A stretch of DNA of 64,000 nt from Bacillus luti (GCF_001884105.1 NZ_MACI01000069.1:1-64000); one strand, 5' to 3'; positions 53,948-63,084 are shown, counted from the first letter of the stretch. A program made the numbers and translations. The notes: generated by a model from the sequence alone, not told the origin.

Positions 53948-54615
53948 CGATATTAATGAAGCAGTTAAAGTTACATATAAAATTTCACTATAAAGCAATA
54001 TTAATATTTTGGATGGTAGCTTTACTCATTAAAGGAACTATGAATGCAGCTCATTTATATGAAATAGAAATTGGCTATATTCCTGAATTTATCGCTAATC
54101 CTTCAATAGCGATTATGGTGTTTATCGTAGGGAGTGTTTTCATTATTCAAGATGATTTATTTCGTTTAGCTGTTTCATTTGGTGTAACGAGAATACAATA
54201 TTTTTTCGGAGCCATTTGTTACATTGTAATGCAATCCGCATTGTTTTCATTTCTTCAAGTATTGCTTTTACAAGATTTAAAATATAATGTAGTACATGTT
54301 AACTTTTGGGAGCAATCGATACAACAGTTTATTTTACAACTTTTATTTTATGTTACGACAGCATGTTTCTTTCAACTAGTAGTCGTGTTTAAGCAAAGAT
54401 TTAAGTGGATCGGTCTTATGATTGGTGGGACGCTTTTCTTATCAATGAATAGTGTACTTTATGGAGAAGCCGGGATAACAGGTTTAATATTTACAAACGA
54501 TGCATCTTTAATAGACATTCCTTATTTTACTGTTATTTCAATCGGATTAACTATTCTTTATATCATAACTAGTAGCATATTTATTCGTAAAGTTTCATTT
54601 GAACAAACAGTTTGA
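53944..54615 (+). CDS. ABC transporter membrane subunit
   Basis: A 223-aa integral membrane protein with about six helices, starting MTILMKQLKLHIKFHYKAIL. No known motif, but its place after an ATPase with a 4-base overlap and its size identify it as the permease of the GntR-regulated ABC exporter. Confidence 0.8.
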   Translation: MTILMKQLKLHIKFHYKAILIFWMVALLIKGTMNAAHLYEIEIGYIPEFIANPSIAIMVFIVGSVFIIQDDLFRLAVSFGVTRIQYFFGAICYIVMQSALFSFLQVLLLQDLKYNVVHVNFWEQSIQQFILQLLFYVTTACFFQLVVVFKQRFKWIGLMIGGTLFLSMNSVLYGEAGITGLIFTNDASLIDIPYFTVISIGLTILYIITSSIFIRKVSFEQTV

Positions 54616-54654
54616 AATATTGATAGATTATTATTTTAGAGAGAAGGAAAGTAT

Positions 54655-55134
54655 ATGGGAGACACTTCTTCACTAATAACTGTCTTTTTATGTATTGCAC
54701 TACTAATATTTTGGCGTCGTTATCGCTCTATGTATAAGCCAATAAAAGGCACAGGAAAACGTATTTTGTGGCCATTACTATTTTTAACTCCAGGTATTGT
54801 ATGGTTTTTTGGTCCCGTACATCCAGCTATCTTACAAGTAATATTAGCAGCATTAATTGGGGTTCTTTTCGCTGTACCACTTATCGTTCTAACAAATTAT
54901 GAGCGAAGAGATGATGGGAATATTTATACGAAAAAAAGTGCAGCTTTTTTAATTACTTTTATTGCACTTATTATTTTAAGATACGGTTCAAGACAATATA
55001 TTGTTGATTTAGATCAACAAACGATCGGTTTATTATTTTACGTTGTTGCTGTATCATATATCATTCCGTGGAGAATTGCGTGTTATATTAAGTTCAGGAA
55101 AGTTTGGCGGGAAAATAATACTCATGCTATGTAA
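54655..55134 (+). CDS. CcdC/DUF1453-like membrane protein
   Basis: A 159-aa protein with about five membrane helices. WRRYRSMYKPIKGTGKRILW and the ERRDDGNIYTKKSAAFLITF segment match the CcdC (DUF1453) family, members of which were linked to cytochrome c biogenesis by location in B. subtilis but lack a proven role. GAGAAGG precedes the ATG. It lies 39 bases after the ABC permease gene. Confidence 0.8.
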   Translation: MGDTSSLITVFLCIALLIFWRRYRSMYKPIKGTGKRILWPLLFLTPGIVWFFGPVHPAILQVILAALIGVLFAVPLIVLTNYERRDDGNIYTKKSAAFLITFIALIILRYGSRQYIVDLDQQTIGLLFYVVAVSYIIPWRIACYIKFRKVWRENNTHAM

Positions 55135-55258
55135 GAAAAAACGTCTCTTTCGAGAAGTTTTTTTCTTTTTATATGTAATTGAAATCATTTGTTGAAGTGC
55201 AAGCTGACATACAATATTATAAATATAAAAAAATTGAGGGGAAGTAGGGTGGATATAA

Positions 55259-55768
55259 ATGCGTACGATTTTACTTTTTCTAAATAACATACCCATCAAT
55301 GAAATAGAGAACATTAGACAAAAACATGATCCTTTATTTGGATTAATTCCACCGCATATAACGATCGTATTTCCATTTAAGAGTAATATTTCAAATGATG
55401 AATTAAAATCTCATATTTTGAATTTATCAAAAGAGGTAGGCAAAATTGAAATTGAGTTTGCAAATCGTACCACTAGTGTAGGAAACTATTTATTTTTGGA
55501 AGTGAAGAAAGGGAAAGAACAAATAGAAGAACTACATGATATCCTGTATACAGGACCTTTATTACAATTTTTGAATGAAGACATTCCGTACATACCACAT
55601 ATAACAGTCGGCAGAAAGACAAGTGCCGAGTTAGCTGCTGAAGTAGTTAAGGATATGCCTAGTTTTCATAAGAAGTTAAATTGTGTGATTGATAGAATTA
55701 GTGTAGAACGAATCGGAGAGAACGGGGAATCCATTATTGAATTTGAAGTGCCATTACAAAAAAGCTGA
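55259..55768 (+). CDS. 2'-5' RNA ligase-like (2H phosphoesterase) protein
   Basis: A 169-aa protein with the two H-x-T motifs of 2H phosphoesterases: PHITIVFPF (about 32-40) and PHITVGRK (about 115-122). YjcG/ThpR-like family members hydrolyse or ligate 2',3'-cyclic phosphate RNA ends. GGGGAAG and GGGTGG precede the ATG. A shared terminator separates it from the converging CoaW gene. Confidence 0.87.
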   Translation: MRTILLFLNNIPINEIENIRQKHDPLFGLIPPHITIVFPFKSNISNDELKSHILNLSKEVGKIEIEFANRTTSVGNYLFLEVKKGKEQIEELHDILYTGPLLQFLNEDIPYIPHITVGRKTSAELAAEVVKDMPSFHKKLNCVIDRISVERIGENGESIIEFEVPLQKS

Positions 55769-55784
55769 CAAAAGTCAGCTTTTT
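55759..55784. terminator. bidirectional terminator
   Basis: AAAAAGCTGAC and GTCAGCTTTTT form an 11-bp stem with a 4-base loop between converging genes. Confidence 0.85.
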
Positions 55785-56604
55785 AATTTTGTACATGAAG
55801 TAATGTACCAATCGCACCGCTGTAACCATCATCTTGTAGGAAGACTGGTATTTTATTTTGATATTCTGTGTAACTACGAATAATATTTTGAAGGTGTACG
55901 TTATGACATAAAGTCGAACCGATATAGATAATATGTCCCATGTCTTTCGTTTCGGCAAATTGGAGGCTTAATGCGGTAACGACCTCACCTACAAGCCCTT
56001 GAACGGTTGCGATTATATCTGACTTACTAAAATTCGAGTTTGTATTGGTTGCTTTCCCAAAGTTACTAGCTGTTAAGTTAGTATCAATAGGGGAGAGAAT
56101 ATTACCGTAAATATCTCCGACTGTAATGTCTAAATCTTTTCTAGAACCTATTTTTGTCAAAGGGATTACATCTTCAAACTGATCTATATTTGTTAATAGT
56201 TTTGAAAGTCCCATAATTGTGCCACCGCCAACCCCAGTTCCACCGGCGCGAATATATTGGTCATTATAAACGTAATGGATGGAAGTACCTGTACCGATAT
56301 TTGTTAAAATAAAGTTGTTTATAGAATGTTTTTCTTTCTTTAATATGTATCGGACACCAGCAAGAGTAGCTTCAAATTCGTTCAGTTCAACTACTTTATA
56401 TGAATCTGAAAGTAGTTGTTGTAATTGTTTTGCTTTTCCACCCGTAATACATATTTGTTTCATTCCATTGATGTTCTTAAGCCAATCAATAATTTTATCT
56501 TGTTCAAGTGAATAAAATTTTTCAAAAGCTAATTGTTTGTTTTCGTCAAAATAAGCAATTTTCGTTAATGTGCCTCCAGCATCGATACCGACTATACTTT
56601 CCAT
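55783..56604 (-). CDS. coaW: type II pantothenate kinase
   Basis: A 273-aa ASKHA-fold kinase starting [17 protein letters not shown] (phosphate-1 motif), with [12 protein letters not shown] (phosphate-2) and [14 protein letters not shown]. The length and sequence pattern match the CoaW type II enzyme found in staphylococci and some B. cereus group strains. It phosphorylates pantothenate, the first step to coenzyme A, and type II enzymes escape CoA feedback. Start ATG with TAGGA upstream. Confidence 0.9.
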   Translation of the reverse strand: MESIVGIDAGGTLTKIAYFDENKQLAFEKFYSLEQDKIIDWLKNINGMKQICITGGKAKQLQQLLSDSYKVVELNEFEATLAGVRYILKKEKHSINNFILTNIGTGTSIHYVYNDQYIRAGGTGVGGGTIMGLSKLLTNIDQFEDVIPLTKIGSRKDLDITVGDIYGNILSPIDTNLTASNFGKATNTNSNFSKSDIIATVQGLVGEVVTALSLQFAETKDMGHIIYIGSTLCHNVHLQNIIRSYTEYQNKIPVFLQDDGYSGAIGTLLHVQN

Positions 56605-56639
56605 TTTCCTACTCCCAACTATGTAATATGTTTATCCTG

Positions 56640-56692
56640 TTAATTTCGATCAGACCGGTTGGCGGGGGATAGATAACCCGGACCGAATTAAA
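56640..56692. repeat. imperfect inverted repeat
   Basis: TTAATTTCGATCAGACCGG and CCCGGACCGAATTAA form an interrupted stem around a G-rich loop (GGCGGGGGATAG). It is more GC-rich than its surroundings. It may end the FabZ-like message or be a small dispersed element. Confidence 0.4.
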
Positions 56693-56698
56693 AGTCAC

Positions 56699-57097
56699 TT
56701 ATTCTGCTTGATATATTAATAGCTTTTCTATAGTTACAATCAGCTGATTATTAACCGTTGCAGTACCTTTACCGAGAATAAAACCTCGGCGATTGCGAGT
56801 TAGCTCATAATGCAAATCAAGTTTATCAGCGGGATATGCTTTTCCGTGGAATGCAACTCCATCTAAAGAGGAGAGAAAGCCTAATCCTTCAGAATCGCTT
56901 GTATGTACAAATGCACTAAGCTGAGCCAGTGCTTCCACAATTAACATATGAGGCATATGTTTTTGATTATCATTTATAAACCATTCGTTATTTGTAATGA
57001 GTTTGTATCCTGTAACGGATTCACCTTGTTTTATGTTTGTTACTTTATCAATCATTAAAAAAGGATAACGATGGGGAAGTGTATCTTTAACATACAT
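56699..57097 (-). CDS. FabZ-like hotdog dehydratase
   Basis: A 132-aa hotdog-fold protein. LPHRYPFLMIDKV carries the active-site His of FabZ, and HMPHMLIVEALAQLSAF corresponds to the FPG-x-L-x-x-E-A-x-A-Q segment with catalytic Glu kept but HMPHM in place of the usual HFPG. It may dehydrate 3-hydroxyacyl-ACP or a related thioester in a side pathway rather than in primary lipid synthesis. The ATG at 57097 follows GGAGG; the longer frame to 57154 has none. Follows an aminotransferase gene in the same orientation. Confidence 0.8.
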   Translation of the reverse strand: MYVKDTLPHRYPFLMIDKVTNIKQGESVTGYKLITNNEWFINDNQKHMPHMLIVEALAQLSAFVHTSDSEGLGFLSSLDGVAFHGKAYPADKLDLHYELTRNRRGFILGKGTATVNNQLIVTIEKLLIYQAE

Positions 57098-57153
57098 ATG
57101 AAAGTACCTCCAATGAATAATACCCCTGCTACAGTTAAGCAGGGGAGTTACCA

Positions 57154-58353
57154 TTAATTTTTAACTAATTCATTTACTTTTTCAAGAGAAAAAATGCCGC
57201 TATTTCTAATGTTTTCAACAACTTGTTGTAACACTTCTTTATCTTGAACGAGTGCAATACGTACAAAGCCTTCACCGTGAGGTCCGAATGCATGACCTGG
57301 CGTAACAACGACATTCGCACGATCCATTAATGCATAAGCAAATTCTATAGAAGTCCAGCCTTTTGGAATTTCGGCCCAGACGAACATACTAGCAGCTGGT
57401 TTATCGACATTCCACCCAAATGTACGGAATCCATCGACTAAAGTATCTCTACGTTCTTGATAAATACCGCGGTTTTTTTCACAAAATGCAGCGCCATTTC
57501 TAAGGGCAGTGCATGCTGCTTTTTGAATTGGTAAAAACACACCGTAGTCTGTATTTGATTTAAACTGTGTAAGTGCACCAACAATTTCTTCATTTCCAAT
57601 CATGTACCCAATACGGCTACCTGCTAAACTATAACTTTTTGATAAAGAGTTAATTTCAACGCCAACTTCCTTTGCGCCAGGGACTGATAGAAAGCTTATT
57701 GGCTTATTACCATCGAAATAAAATTCAGCATAAGCAAAGTCATGGACAACAATAATATTATGCTTTTTCGCGAACGCGATGACCTCTTTAAAGAAATCTT
57801 CGTGAGCCATTGCTGGAACTGGATTTCCTGGGAAGTTTAAAATCATCATCTTTGCTTTATCGGCGATTTCTTCCGGGATGTCTTGTAAGTTAGGTAGGAA
57901 ATCATTGTCTTTCGTTAAAGGCATGTAGTAAGATGTTGCTCCAGCCATTTGAATTCCTGTTTCATAAGCTGTATATCCTGGATCAGGAACTAATATAATA
58001 TCTCCCGGATTCGCATAAACCATAGGTAAATGAACGAGTCCGTCCTGTGAACCCATTAATAATAAAACTTCTTTATCGGCATTTAATATAACATTATGAA
58101 TGTTGTTGTAATATTCAGTTACAGCTTCGTGAAATTCTTGAATACCACTTAATGTGTATCCGTAGCTTTCTTTTTCACTCGCTGTATGTACCATTTCTTC
58201 TCTTACAAAGTCAGCAGGTGGCATATCAGGATTCCCGATACTTAAATCAATCATTTTGTGACCTGCTGCAATCTTTTCTTTTTTATACGCCCCTAATTCA
58301 CTAAATATAGAAGATTGGAATGCTTTCATTCTAGTTGCTAACGTGTATGTCAT
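57154..58353 (-). CDS. class I/II PLP aminotransferase
   Basis: A 399-aa fold-type I aminotransferase resembling LL-diaminopimelate/aspartate-type enzymes. DLSIGNPDMPPADFV, MGSQDGLVHLPM, VPDPGYTAYETG, NFPGNPVPAMA and SLSKSYSLAGSRIGYMIG (PLP lysine) are visible. NFPGNPVP replaces the commoner YPNNPT. The ATG at 58353 follows GGAGGGG; a TTG immediately before it is unlikely. Substrate not known. Followed after 56 bases by the FabZ-like gene. Confidence 0.87.
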   Translation of the reverse strand: MTYTLATRMKAFQSSIFSELGAYKKEKIAAGHKMIDLSIGNPDMPPADFVREEMVHTASEKESYGYTLSGIQEFHEAVTEYYNNIHNVILNADKEVLLLMGSQDGLVHLPMVYANPGDIILVPDPGYTAYETGIQMAGATSYYMPLTKDNDFLPNLQDIPEEIADKAKMMILNFPGNPVPAMAHEDFFKEVIAFAKKHNIIVVHDFAYAEFYFDGNKPISFLSVPGAKEVGVEINSLSKSYSLAGSRIGYMIGNEEIVGALTQFKSNTDYGVFLPIQKAACTALRNGAAFCEKNRGIYQERRDTLVDGFRTFGWNVDKPAASMFVWAEIPKGWTSIEFAYALMDRANVVVTPGHAFGPHGEGFVRIALVQDKEVLQQVVENIRNSGIFSLEKVNELVKN

Positions 58354-58530
58354 CAAAACCCCTCCTAAAAACAGTGTTTTCTTTCTGCGTTTTTAATAAT
58401 TCTGAAAACACATGTTTACATTTTATCATTTTTTTATGAAAATTAAAACGATTGACAAATTTAGAGGAAGGATTAGTTTATTTTAAAAGAGTGGGGAATA
58501 TGTTTGAGAAAGCTTTTTAAAGTAAAATAA

Positions 58531-58553
58531 CGCAGAAAATATTTTCTGCGTCT
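58531..58553 (-). terminator. intrinsic terminator
   Basis: ACGCAGAAAATATTTTCTGCGT is self-complementary with a minimal loop. It follows the minus-strand lipoprotein gene and is followed on that strand by TATTTTACTTT. Confidence 0.7.
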
Positions 58554-58567
58554 TACATGAAGTGTCA

Positions 58568-58930
58568 TCAGTTCTTTTTATATGTACATAATCTTTCCAC
58601 TGCATAAAAGTATACATTTAATGTACCATCGACAACTTTTATAGTTTGATCCGATGTAAATGAGTTACCATAATCAATGTGATACACATTAGAATCTTTT
58701 ACAAATGAACCTTTGTATAAATCTTCTTTTTTCTTCGTTGTTTGCATTTCCACTAAATTTTGAATAATTTTTTCTTTCTTTACTTCTTTTACAACTGTTT
58801 CAAATTTATAAAATGTAGGACAAAGTCCATTTTTGTTGTCAACGACTTCCCAAGAACCGAATATATCATTATTGCTACATCCACTAAGTAGAATGATGAG
58901 TATTGGAATAAGTAATAGACCCTTTTTCAT
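58568..58930 (-). CDS. small lipoprotein, function unknown
   Basis: A 120-aa lipoprotein starting MKKGLLLIPILIILLSGC with lipobox LLSGC (Cys18). The mature domain begins SNNDIFGSWEVVDNKNGLC and has three later Cys-poor beta-like strands; a C-terminal Cys (LCTYKK) could pair with the earlier one. The ATG at 58930 follows AAAGGAG; a longer start at 58957 overlaps that site. Confidence 0.75.
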   Translation of the reverse strand: MKKGLLLIPILIILLSGCSNNDIFGSWEVVDNKNGLCPTFYKFETVVKEVKKEKIIQNLVEMQTTKKKEDLYKGSFVKDSNVYHIDYGNSFTSDQTIKVVDGTLNVYFYAVERLCTYKKN

Positions 58931-59068
58931 TTTCTTCTCCTTTCTTTTCAGTTTCAATAAACGTGCGAATACGATAAGACTATTGTAATAAAAAATGTTT
59001 AAATTTTTATAAAGAATTATTTAATTTCACATAAAAATTTGGAGAAAGGTGAGGTTTTTAAAGTGAAA

Positions 59069-59102
59069 AGGCATGAATCTAGTGTAATCTAGATTCATGC
59101 CT
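59069..59102 (-). terminator. intrinsic terminator
   Basis: AGGCATGAATCTAG and its exact complement form a 14-bp stem with a 6-base loop. It follows the small membrane-protein gene on the minus strand, with TTTTCACTTT after it. Confidence 0.82.
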
Positions 59103-59108
59103 AGTACC

Positions 59109-59411
59109 CTATCTTAAGTTATGTTTGTTGAGGATAAATGAAGCGGAAAGAAGAATGACAATGCCATTTACAATATATACATTTACAATAACAAAGGTTA
59201 GGTTAGCTATTCCAAAACCATCTTTATCGAATATAGAAGTGAATGCTGTAGTAGTCAAAAAGATAATGGGAGTTAACAATAAAAATAGGAAACCTGCAAC
59301 AATCCTTCTTTTAAAATTATTTTGAGATAAGGAAATGGCTAAAAAATTTAGGATACCAAACATAACTAATGAAAAAAGAAAGATAATTAATAATTGGATA
59401 ACATCATACAT
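59109..59411 (-). CDS. small membrane protein, unknown
   Basis: A 100-aa protein with three membrane helices (about 4-28, 37-58, 68-92), no recognised motif. The ATG at 59411 is eight bases after AAAGGAG; a GTG six bases earlier is too close. Monocistronic with its own terminator. Confidence 0.68.
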   Translation of the reverse strand: MYDVIQLLIIFLFSLVMFGILNFLAISLSQNNFKRRIVAGFLFLLLTPIIFLTTTAFTSIFDKDGFGIANLTFVIVNVYIVNGIVILLSASFILNKHNLR

Positions 59412-59524
59412 TTCCACAGCTCCTTTTTGAAAAATCTATAATTTATTGTATTCGAAAGTAGTAGGGGATACTCCTCTAAATCTTTGACTATACAAAGTAT
59501 ATAATTTTTCATCCTAGAAATTGA

Positions 59525-59563
59525 AAAAGAATGGACCCAGTAAAATGCTGAATCCATTCTTAA
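59525..59563 (-). terminator. probable terminator of the MFS gene
   Basis: AAGAATGGA-CCCAG and CTGAATCCATTCTT form an interrupted stem; on the minus strand CTTTTTC follows. It lies about 50 bases beyond the MFS stop codon. Confidence 0.6.
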
Positions 59564-59613
59564 GGAGTATAAGTCTTACTGCCCGTAAATCCTCTGCCGA
59601 TTAAATTTTTACC

Positions 59614-60816
59614 TTATACATTCGCAGATTGTGACGTTTGTTTTTCAAATTGTTTTTGCTTAGATAGAGAAATAAAAATAATCAACAATGAAATAACTCC
59701 GAAGATGAGAACCATATATTGTAATCCAATCGTATCTAAGAAGAATCCCGTTCCGAGTAATACGATTTGGAACATAACTCTCTCAAACATATTACGGAAT
59801 GAGAAGAGACGTCCGTGATAACTTTTTTCTACTTTCGTTTGGAAAATTGTCGACATAATTGGGAAGAAGCAACCTACACTAAATCCAAATAAACCAAATG
59901 ATACAAGGGCCATCCATTTTACATCACTAAAGAATAACGAAAGGTGTGCAAACGCAGTACAAACTGCGAAGAAATATAGTAATTTTTCAGGTTTGAAATG
60001 ATCAGATAGACGTTTAATAACGAAAGCACCTAGCATAAATGCGATACCTTCAATTGTATATATGAATCCTTTAATCGTTGGATCATGTTGCATTTCGCTA
60101 ATATTAATAACCATTAAATTAAACCCGGCTATAAATAATAGGGGGATAATACTTAATATAAGTGCTGTAAAAGCAATTGGAATTCCTTTTAAAATACGAA
60201 AGACTTCCATAAAGCTATTATCTTTTGCAGCTTGTTTACTTGGTGTTATTGATTTCTTGTCTTCAAATTGCAGGAAGAAAGTTGAGAGGAATAGTAAAGC
60301 GTATGCTGCCATGGAGAGGGCATACATATACTGTAAACTCATTACAACTAAAAGAATTCCACCTAGTGAAGTACCTGCAATACGAGCGATGGTACCTACA
60401 TTCATATGGACACCGTTCATCTGTAATAACTCATGTTCACTAACAATTAGTGGGATTACAGATTGTAATGCAGGGAAATAAAATGCAGCTGAAATTTGAA
60501 GTGCAATCATAAATGCAATCATAAAGGCGATACTTTCATATTGAATAGCGAAAAACATAAAAATAACACTTAAAACTCGACCAAATCCAGCATATAGAAG
60601 AACTTTCTTCTTTTCATACTGATCGATAACACGACCAGCCATAGGACCAACTAGAACACCTGCTAGTAATCCGATAAATAATATAACTGATTTCATGAAA
60701 TCAGAAGGGACATATTTTTGCATGAATTCAAGGTTACCAAGTATACCAAGCCATAATCCTAGACCAGCAATAAATTCCCCAATTAGAACAATCCAAACGT
60801 TTTTATTACGCCACAT
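59614..60816 (-). CDS. MFS transporter
   Basis: A 400-aa transporter with about twelve membrane helices. GPMAGRVIDQYEKKKVLLYA is the motif A loop between helices 2 and 3. The pattern matches the macrolide/tetracycline-type (MefA-like) MFS exporters of bacilli, many with unknown substrate. GGAGAGG precedes the ATG. Confidence 0.87.
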   Translation of the reverse strand: MWRNKNVWIVLIGEFIAGLGLWLGILGNLEFMQKYVPSDFMKSVILFIGLLAGVLVGPMAGRVIDQYEKKKVLLYAGFGRVLSVIFMFFAIQYESIAFMIAFMIALQISAAFYFPALQSVIPLIVSEHELLQMNGVHMNVGTIARIAGTSLGGILLVVMSLQYMYALSMAAYALLFLSTFFLQFEDKKSITPSKQAAKDNSFMEVFRILKGIPIAFTALILSIIPLLFIAGFNLMVINISEMQHDPTIKGFIYTIEGIAFMLGAFVIKRLSDHFKPEKLLYFFAVCTAFAHLSLFFSDVKWMALVSFGLFGFSVGCFFPIMSTIFQTKVEKSYHGRLFSFRNMFERVMFQIVLLGTGFFLDTIGLQYMVLIFGVISLLIIFISLSKQKQFEKQTSQSANV

Positions 60817-61084
60817 AATATAAAACCTCTCCGTCTTTTAAAATAAAAAACTCGTATATAAAACCTCCTTATTTATGTATTATTTTTTCACGCTCTTTTT
60901 TAGAGTCAGAGTCTATAATACGTGTTTCATTAGTGGATTTCAATCTTTTTGATTGTGTAAATGTTCGTAGGTTTATATATTAAAAGAGTGTAAAAAATAT
61001 GAATGTGTAATTCAATTGTAAATTCTTATATAATGCTATTTATATTTAAATATTCAGATGTTAAAATTTATTATTAAGTAGGAG

Positions 61085-61387
61085 GTGAATAGTATAGAAA
61101 CACATTTATGTGAAGTAAACCTATGTAGCACATATTTGACTAGCGTAAAGTTTGAAGAGGAAGTATACAAATTCCTCCTTCGTAAAGATGAAATAGTAGG
61201 GGAAACTTTATGTTTATTAGAGAATGAAAGAGAGTATGTTTTATTACATGAAGAACAAGCTATGAAAACAGGGGTTTATATAACAGGTCAATTAAAAAAA
61301 GACTTGTTTAAAGGTTGGTTATGGATAAGTGTGAATGAATCTGGTATATATAGAAAAAAAGTGACAGAATTAGAATTAGAAACGTAA
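61085..61387 (+). CDS. unknown 100-aa protein with an odd start region
   Basis: A 100-aa soluble protein with no recognised domain; notable are ETHLCEVNLCS near the start and LKKDLFKGWLWISVNESG later. The only canonical start upstream is GTG at 61085, which overlaps the strong SD TAGGAGG (61079-61085). The codon at normal SD distance is ATA (61094); the next Met is near residue 52. So either the GTG is used despite the overlap or a rare ATA start is employed. Shares a terminator with the converging 63-aa gene. Confidence 0.6.
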   Translation: MNSIETHLCEVNLCSTYLTSVKFEEEVYKFLLRKDEIVGETLCLLENEREYVLLHEEQAMKTGVYITGQLKKDLFKGWLWISVNESGIYRKKVTELELET

Positions 61388-61429
61388 CAATTTATAAAAG
61401 AATCGATCAACATCGATATAGGAAATAAA

Positions 61430-61469
61430 AAAGGTCAAACCCCTCTCATGTGAGAGGGGTTTGACCTTT
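61430..61469. terminator. strong bidirectional terminator
   Basis: A 19-bp perfect stem (left arm AAAGGTCAAACCCCTCTCA) with a 2-base loop between two converging small genes. Confidence 0.88.
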
Positions 61470-61478
61470 CAATTTAAG

Positions 61479-61670
61479 TTAGGCAGAAAACTCTTCTTTA
61501 CGTACTTCGAAGAATTCATTTCGGCGTAAGTAATTATACGTTTTTTCCGAAACTTCTTCTTCTTGAGAGACTAAAAAACGACGATTAAACGCATAGAAGG
61601 ATTGACCTTTAATTAATTTTACGTAATATATTTTAAACGCCTCCTCTAACTGGGATATGTCTTGCTTCAT
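61479..61670 (-). CDS. 63-aa unknown protein
   Basis: A 63-aa charged, helical protein (EEAFKIYYVKLIKGQSFYAF, later RRNEFFEVRKEEF). No family recognised; a small cytoplasmic regulatory protein is possible. The SD is weak (TAGGGA about 18 bases upstream), so the start is uncertain, but the strong dedicated terminator supports a real gene. Confidence 0.6.
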   Translation of the reverse strand: MKQDISQLEEAFKIYYVKLIKGQSFYAFNRRFLVSQEEEVSEKTYNYLRRNEFFEVRKEEFSA

Positions 61671-61840
61671 ATTATGATAGCCGATATCCCTATTAAAAAT
61701 ACTTGGAGTTTGAAAGAGGATAAGTGGAAAAATGAAAGAGCTTACAAATTTGTAAGGTTTGTGTCACCTTTTCCGATAGTTTCAATTAATCAATTGCTAC
61801 TATACTACAAATAAGTTCCATAAAATAAGGGGGTAAAAAG

Positions 61841-61960
61841 ATGGATGAAGTAATTGGAGAAGTTGTAGCTGGAATTTGTGAATTTGTAGTAGAAGTAACG
61901 GCAGATGTTATAGGTAACTTAGTTTCAGGAAATGAAAAAGAGGAAAAAGAAATTTTATAG
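61841..61960 (+). CDS. 39-aa acidic amphipathic peptide
   Basis: A 39-aa peptide starting MDEVIGEVVAGICEFVVEVT, with hydrophobic residues spaced as in an amphipathic helix and an acidic end (GNEKEEKEIL). AAGGGGG precedes the ATG, and a terminator follows at 62001. Composition and signals indicate a real small gene; no family recognised. Confidence 0.6.
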   Translation: MDEVIGEVVAGICEFVVEVTADVIGNLVSGNEKEEKEIL

Positions 61961-62000
61961 AAAGATTTAAATTAAAAAACTGATTTTAACATACATAGAT

Positions 62001-62031
62001 AAACTGTGGGATACGTCTCACAGTTTTTTAT
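62001..62031 (+). terminator. intrinsic terminator
   Basis: AAACTGTG and CACAGTTT with a partly paired centre and six T, after the 39-aa peptide gene. Confidence 0.82.
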
Positions 62032-62140
62032 TTCTTGGGGTGATATGTCATACGTCTAAAAGAGGAATTGATAATATGAACGAGAACTTATTAATTAACT
62101 GAATCGTATATGTGAATAATAATAGAAAGAAGATGATAAA

Positions 62141-62926
62141 ATGAGCAAAGAAGAGCTTGTAAAGAAACAGTTCGGTAGTAATGCAGAGAAGTATGTGAAA
62201 AGTAAAATACATGCACAAGGACCGGATTTACAATATGTAGTTCAACAAGTTGAAACTCGCCATAATACTCGACTTCTTGATATTGCTACTGGTGGTGGAC
62301 ATGTTGCAAATATATTAGCACCTATGTTTGCAGAAGTAGTTGCACTTGATTTAACAGAAACGATGTTGGAAAAAGCAAAAGATTTTATAAAGAAAAATGG
62401 GCATGAAAATGTTTCTTTTGTAGCTGGAAACGCAGAAGATTTACCATTTGCAGATCAATCTTTTGATACAATTACATGCCGTATTGCAGCACACCATTTT
62501 ACGAATCCGGTGCAATTTATTTTTGAGGTGAATCGTACGTTACAGGATAAAGGGCTATTTATATTAATAGATAATGTCTCACCAGAAAATAATGAATTTG
62601 ATACTTTCTATAACTTTATAGAAAAGAAACGAGATCCGAGTCATGAACGAGCTTTAAAGAAAACAGAATGGATTAAGTTATTGGAAAAAAGCGGTTTGCA
62701 AATGCAGTCATGTTTCACCTTTGATAAAAAGTTTGATTTCGACTGGTGGTGTGACATGATGGACGTACCAGTGCAAAAGCGTGAAAAGTTAACAGAGTGT
62801 ATGATGAAAACACCAAATGAAATGAAAGAATACTTTAATATTCAATTTGAAAATCATAAAGTAGAGTCGTTCTATACTGAAATGGCAATGTTTATATGCA
62901 AAAAAAGTACAACGTTACAAAGATAG
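62141..62926 (+). CDS. SAM-dependent methyltransferase (UbiE-like)
   Basis: A 261-aa class I methyltransferase. Motif I is RLLDIATGGGHVANILAP (about 43-60), the SAM-binding acidic strand is VVALDLTETML, and AGNAEDLPFADQSFDTITCR is motif II. The C-terminal half has FDWWCDMMDVPVQKR, typical of the small-molecule methyltransferases found in bacilli. Substrate unknown. The SD is weak (AAGAAGATG). Confidence 0.88.
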   Translation: MSKEELVKKQFGSNAEKYVKSKIHAQGPDLQYVVQQVETRHNTRLLDIATGGGHVANILAPMFAEVVALDLTETMLEKAKDFIKKNGHENVSFVAGNAEDLPFADQSFDTITCRIAAHHFTNPVQFIFEVNRTLQDKGLFILIDNVSPENNEFDTFYNFIEKKRDPSHERALKKTEWIKLLEKSGLQMQSCFTFDKKFDFDWWCDMMDVPVQKREKLTECMMKTPNEMKEYFNIQFENHKVESFYTEMAMFICKKSTTLQR

Positions 62927-63084
62927 AGTGAAATTTTAGTCGGTGGGAGAGTGTCCACTTCTTTCTTATTACTAGTCTTCACCAATCGAGCTGCCCCCGG
63001 CAAATAGCAGAATAAATATGTTGCAGTCTTTCCGAAGTACGATATACTTAGTACAGAGAAAATGAGAATTGAGGAATAGTAATA

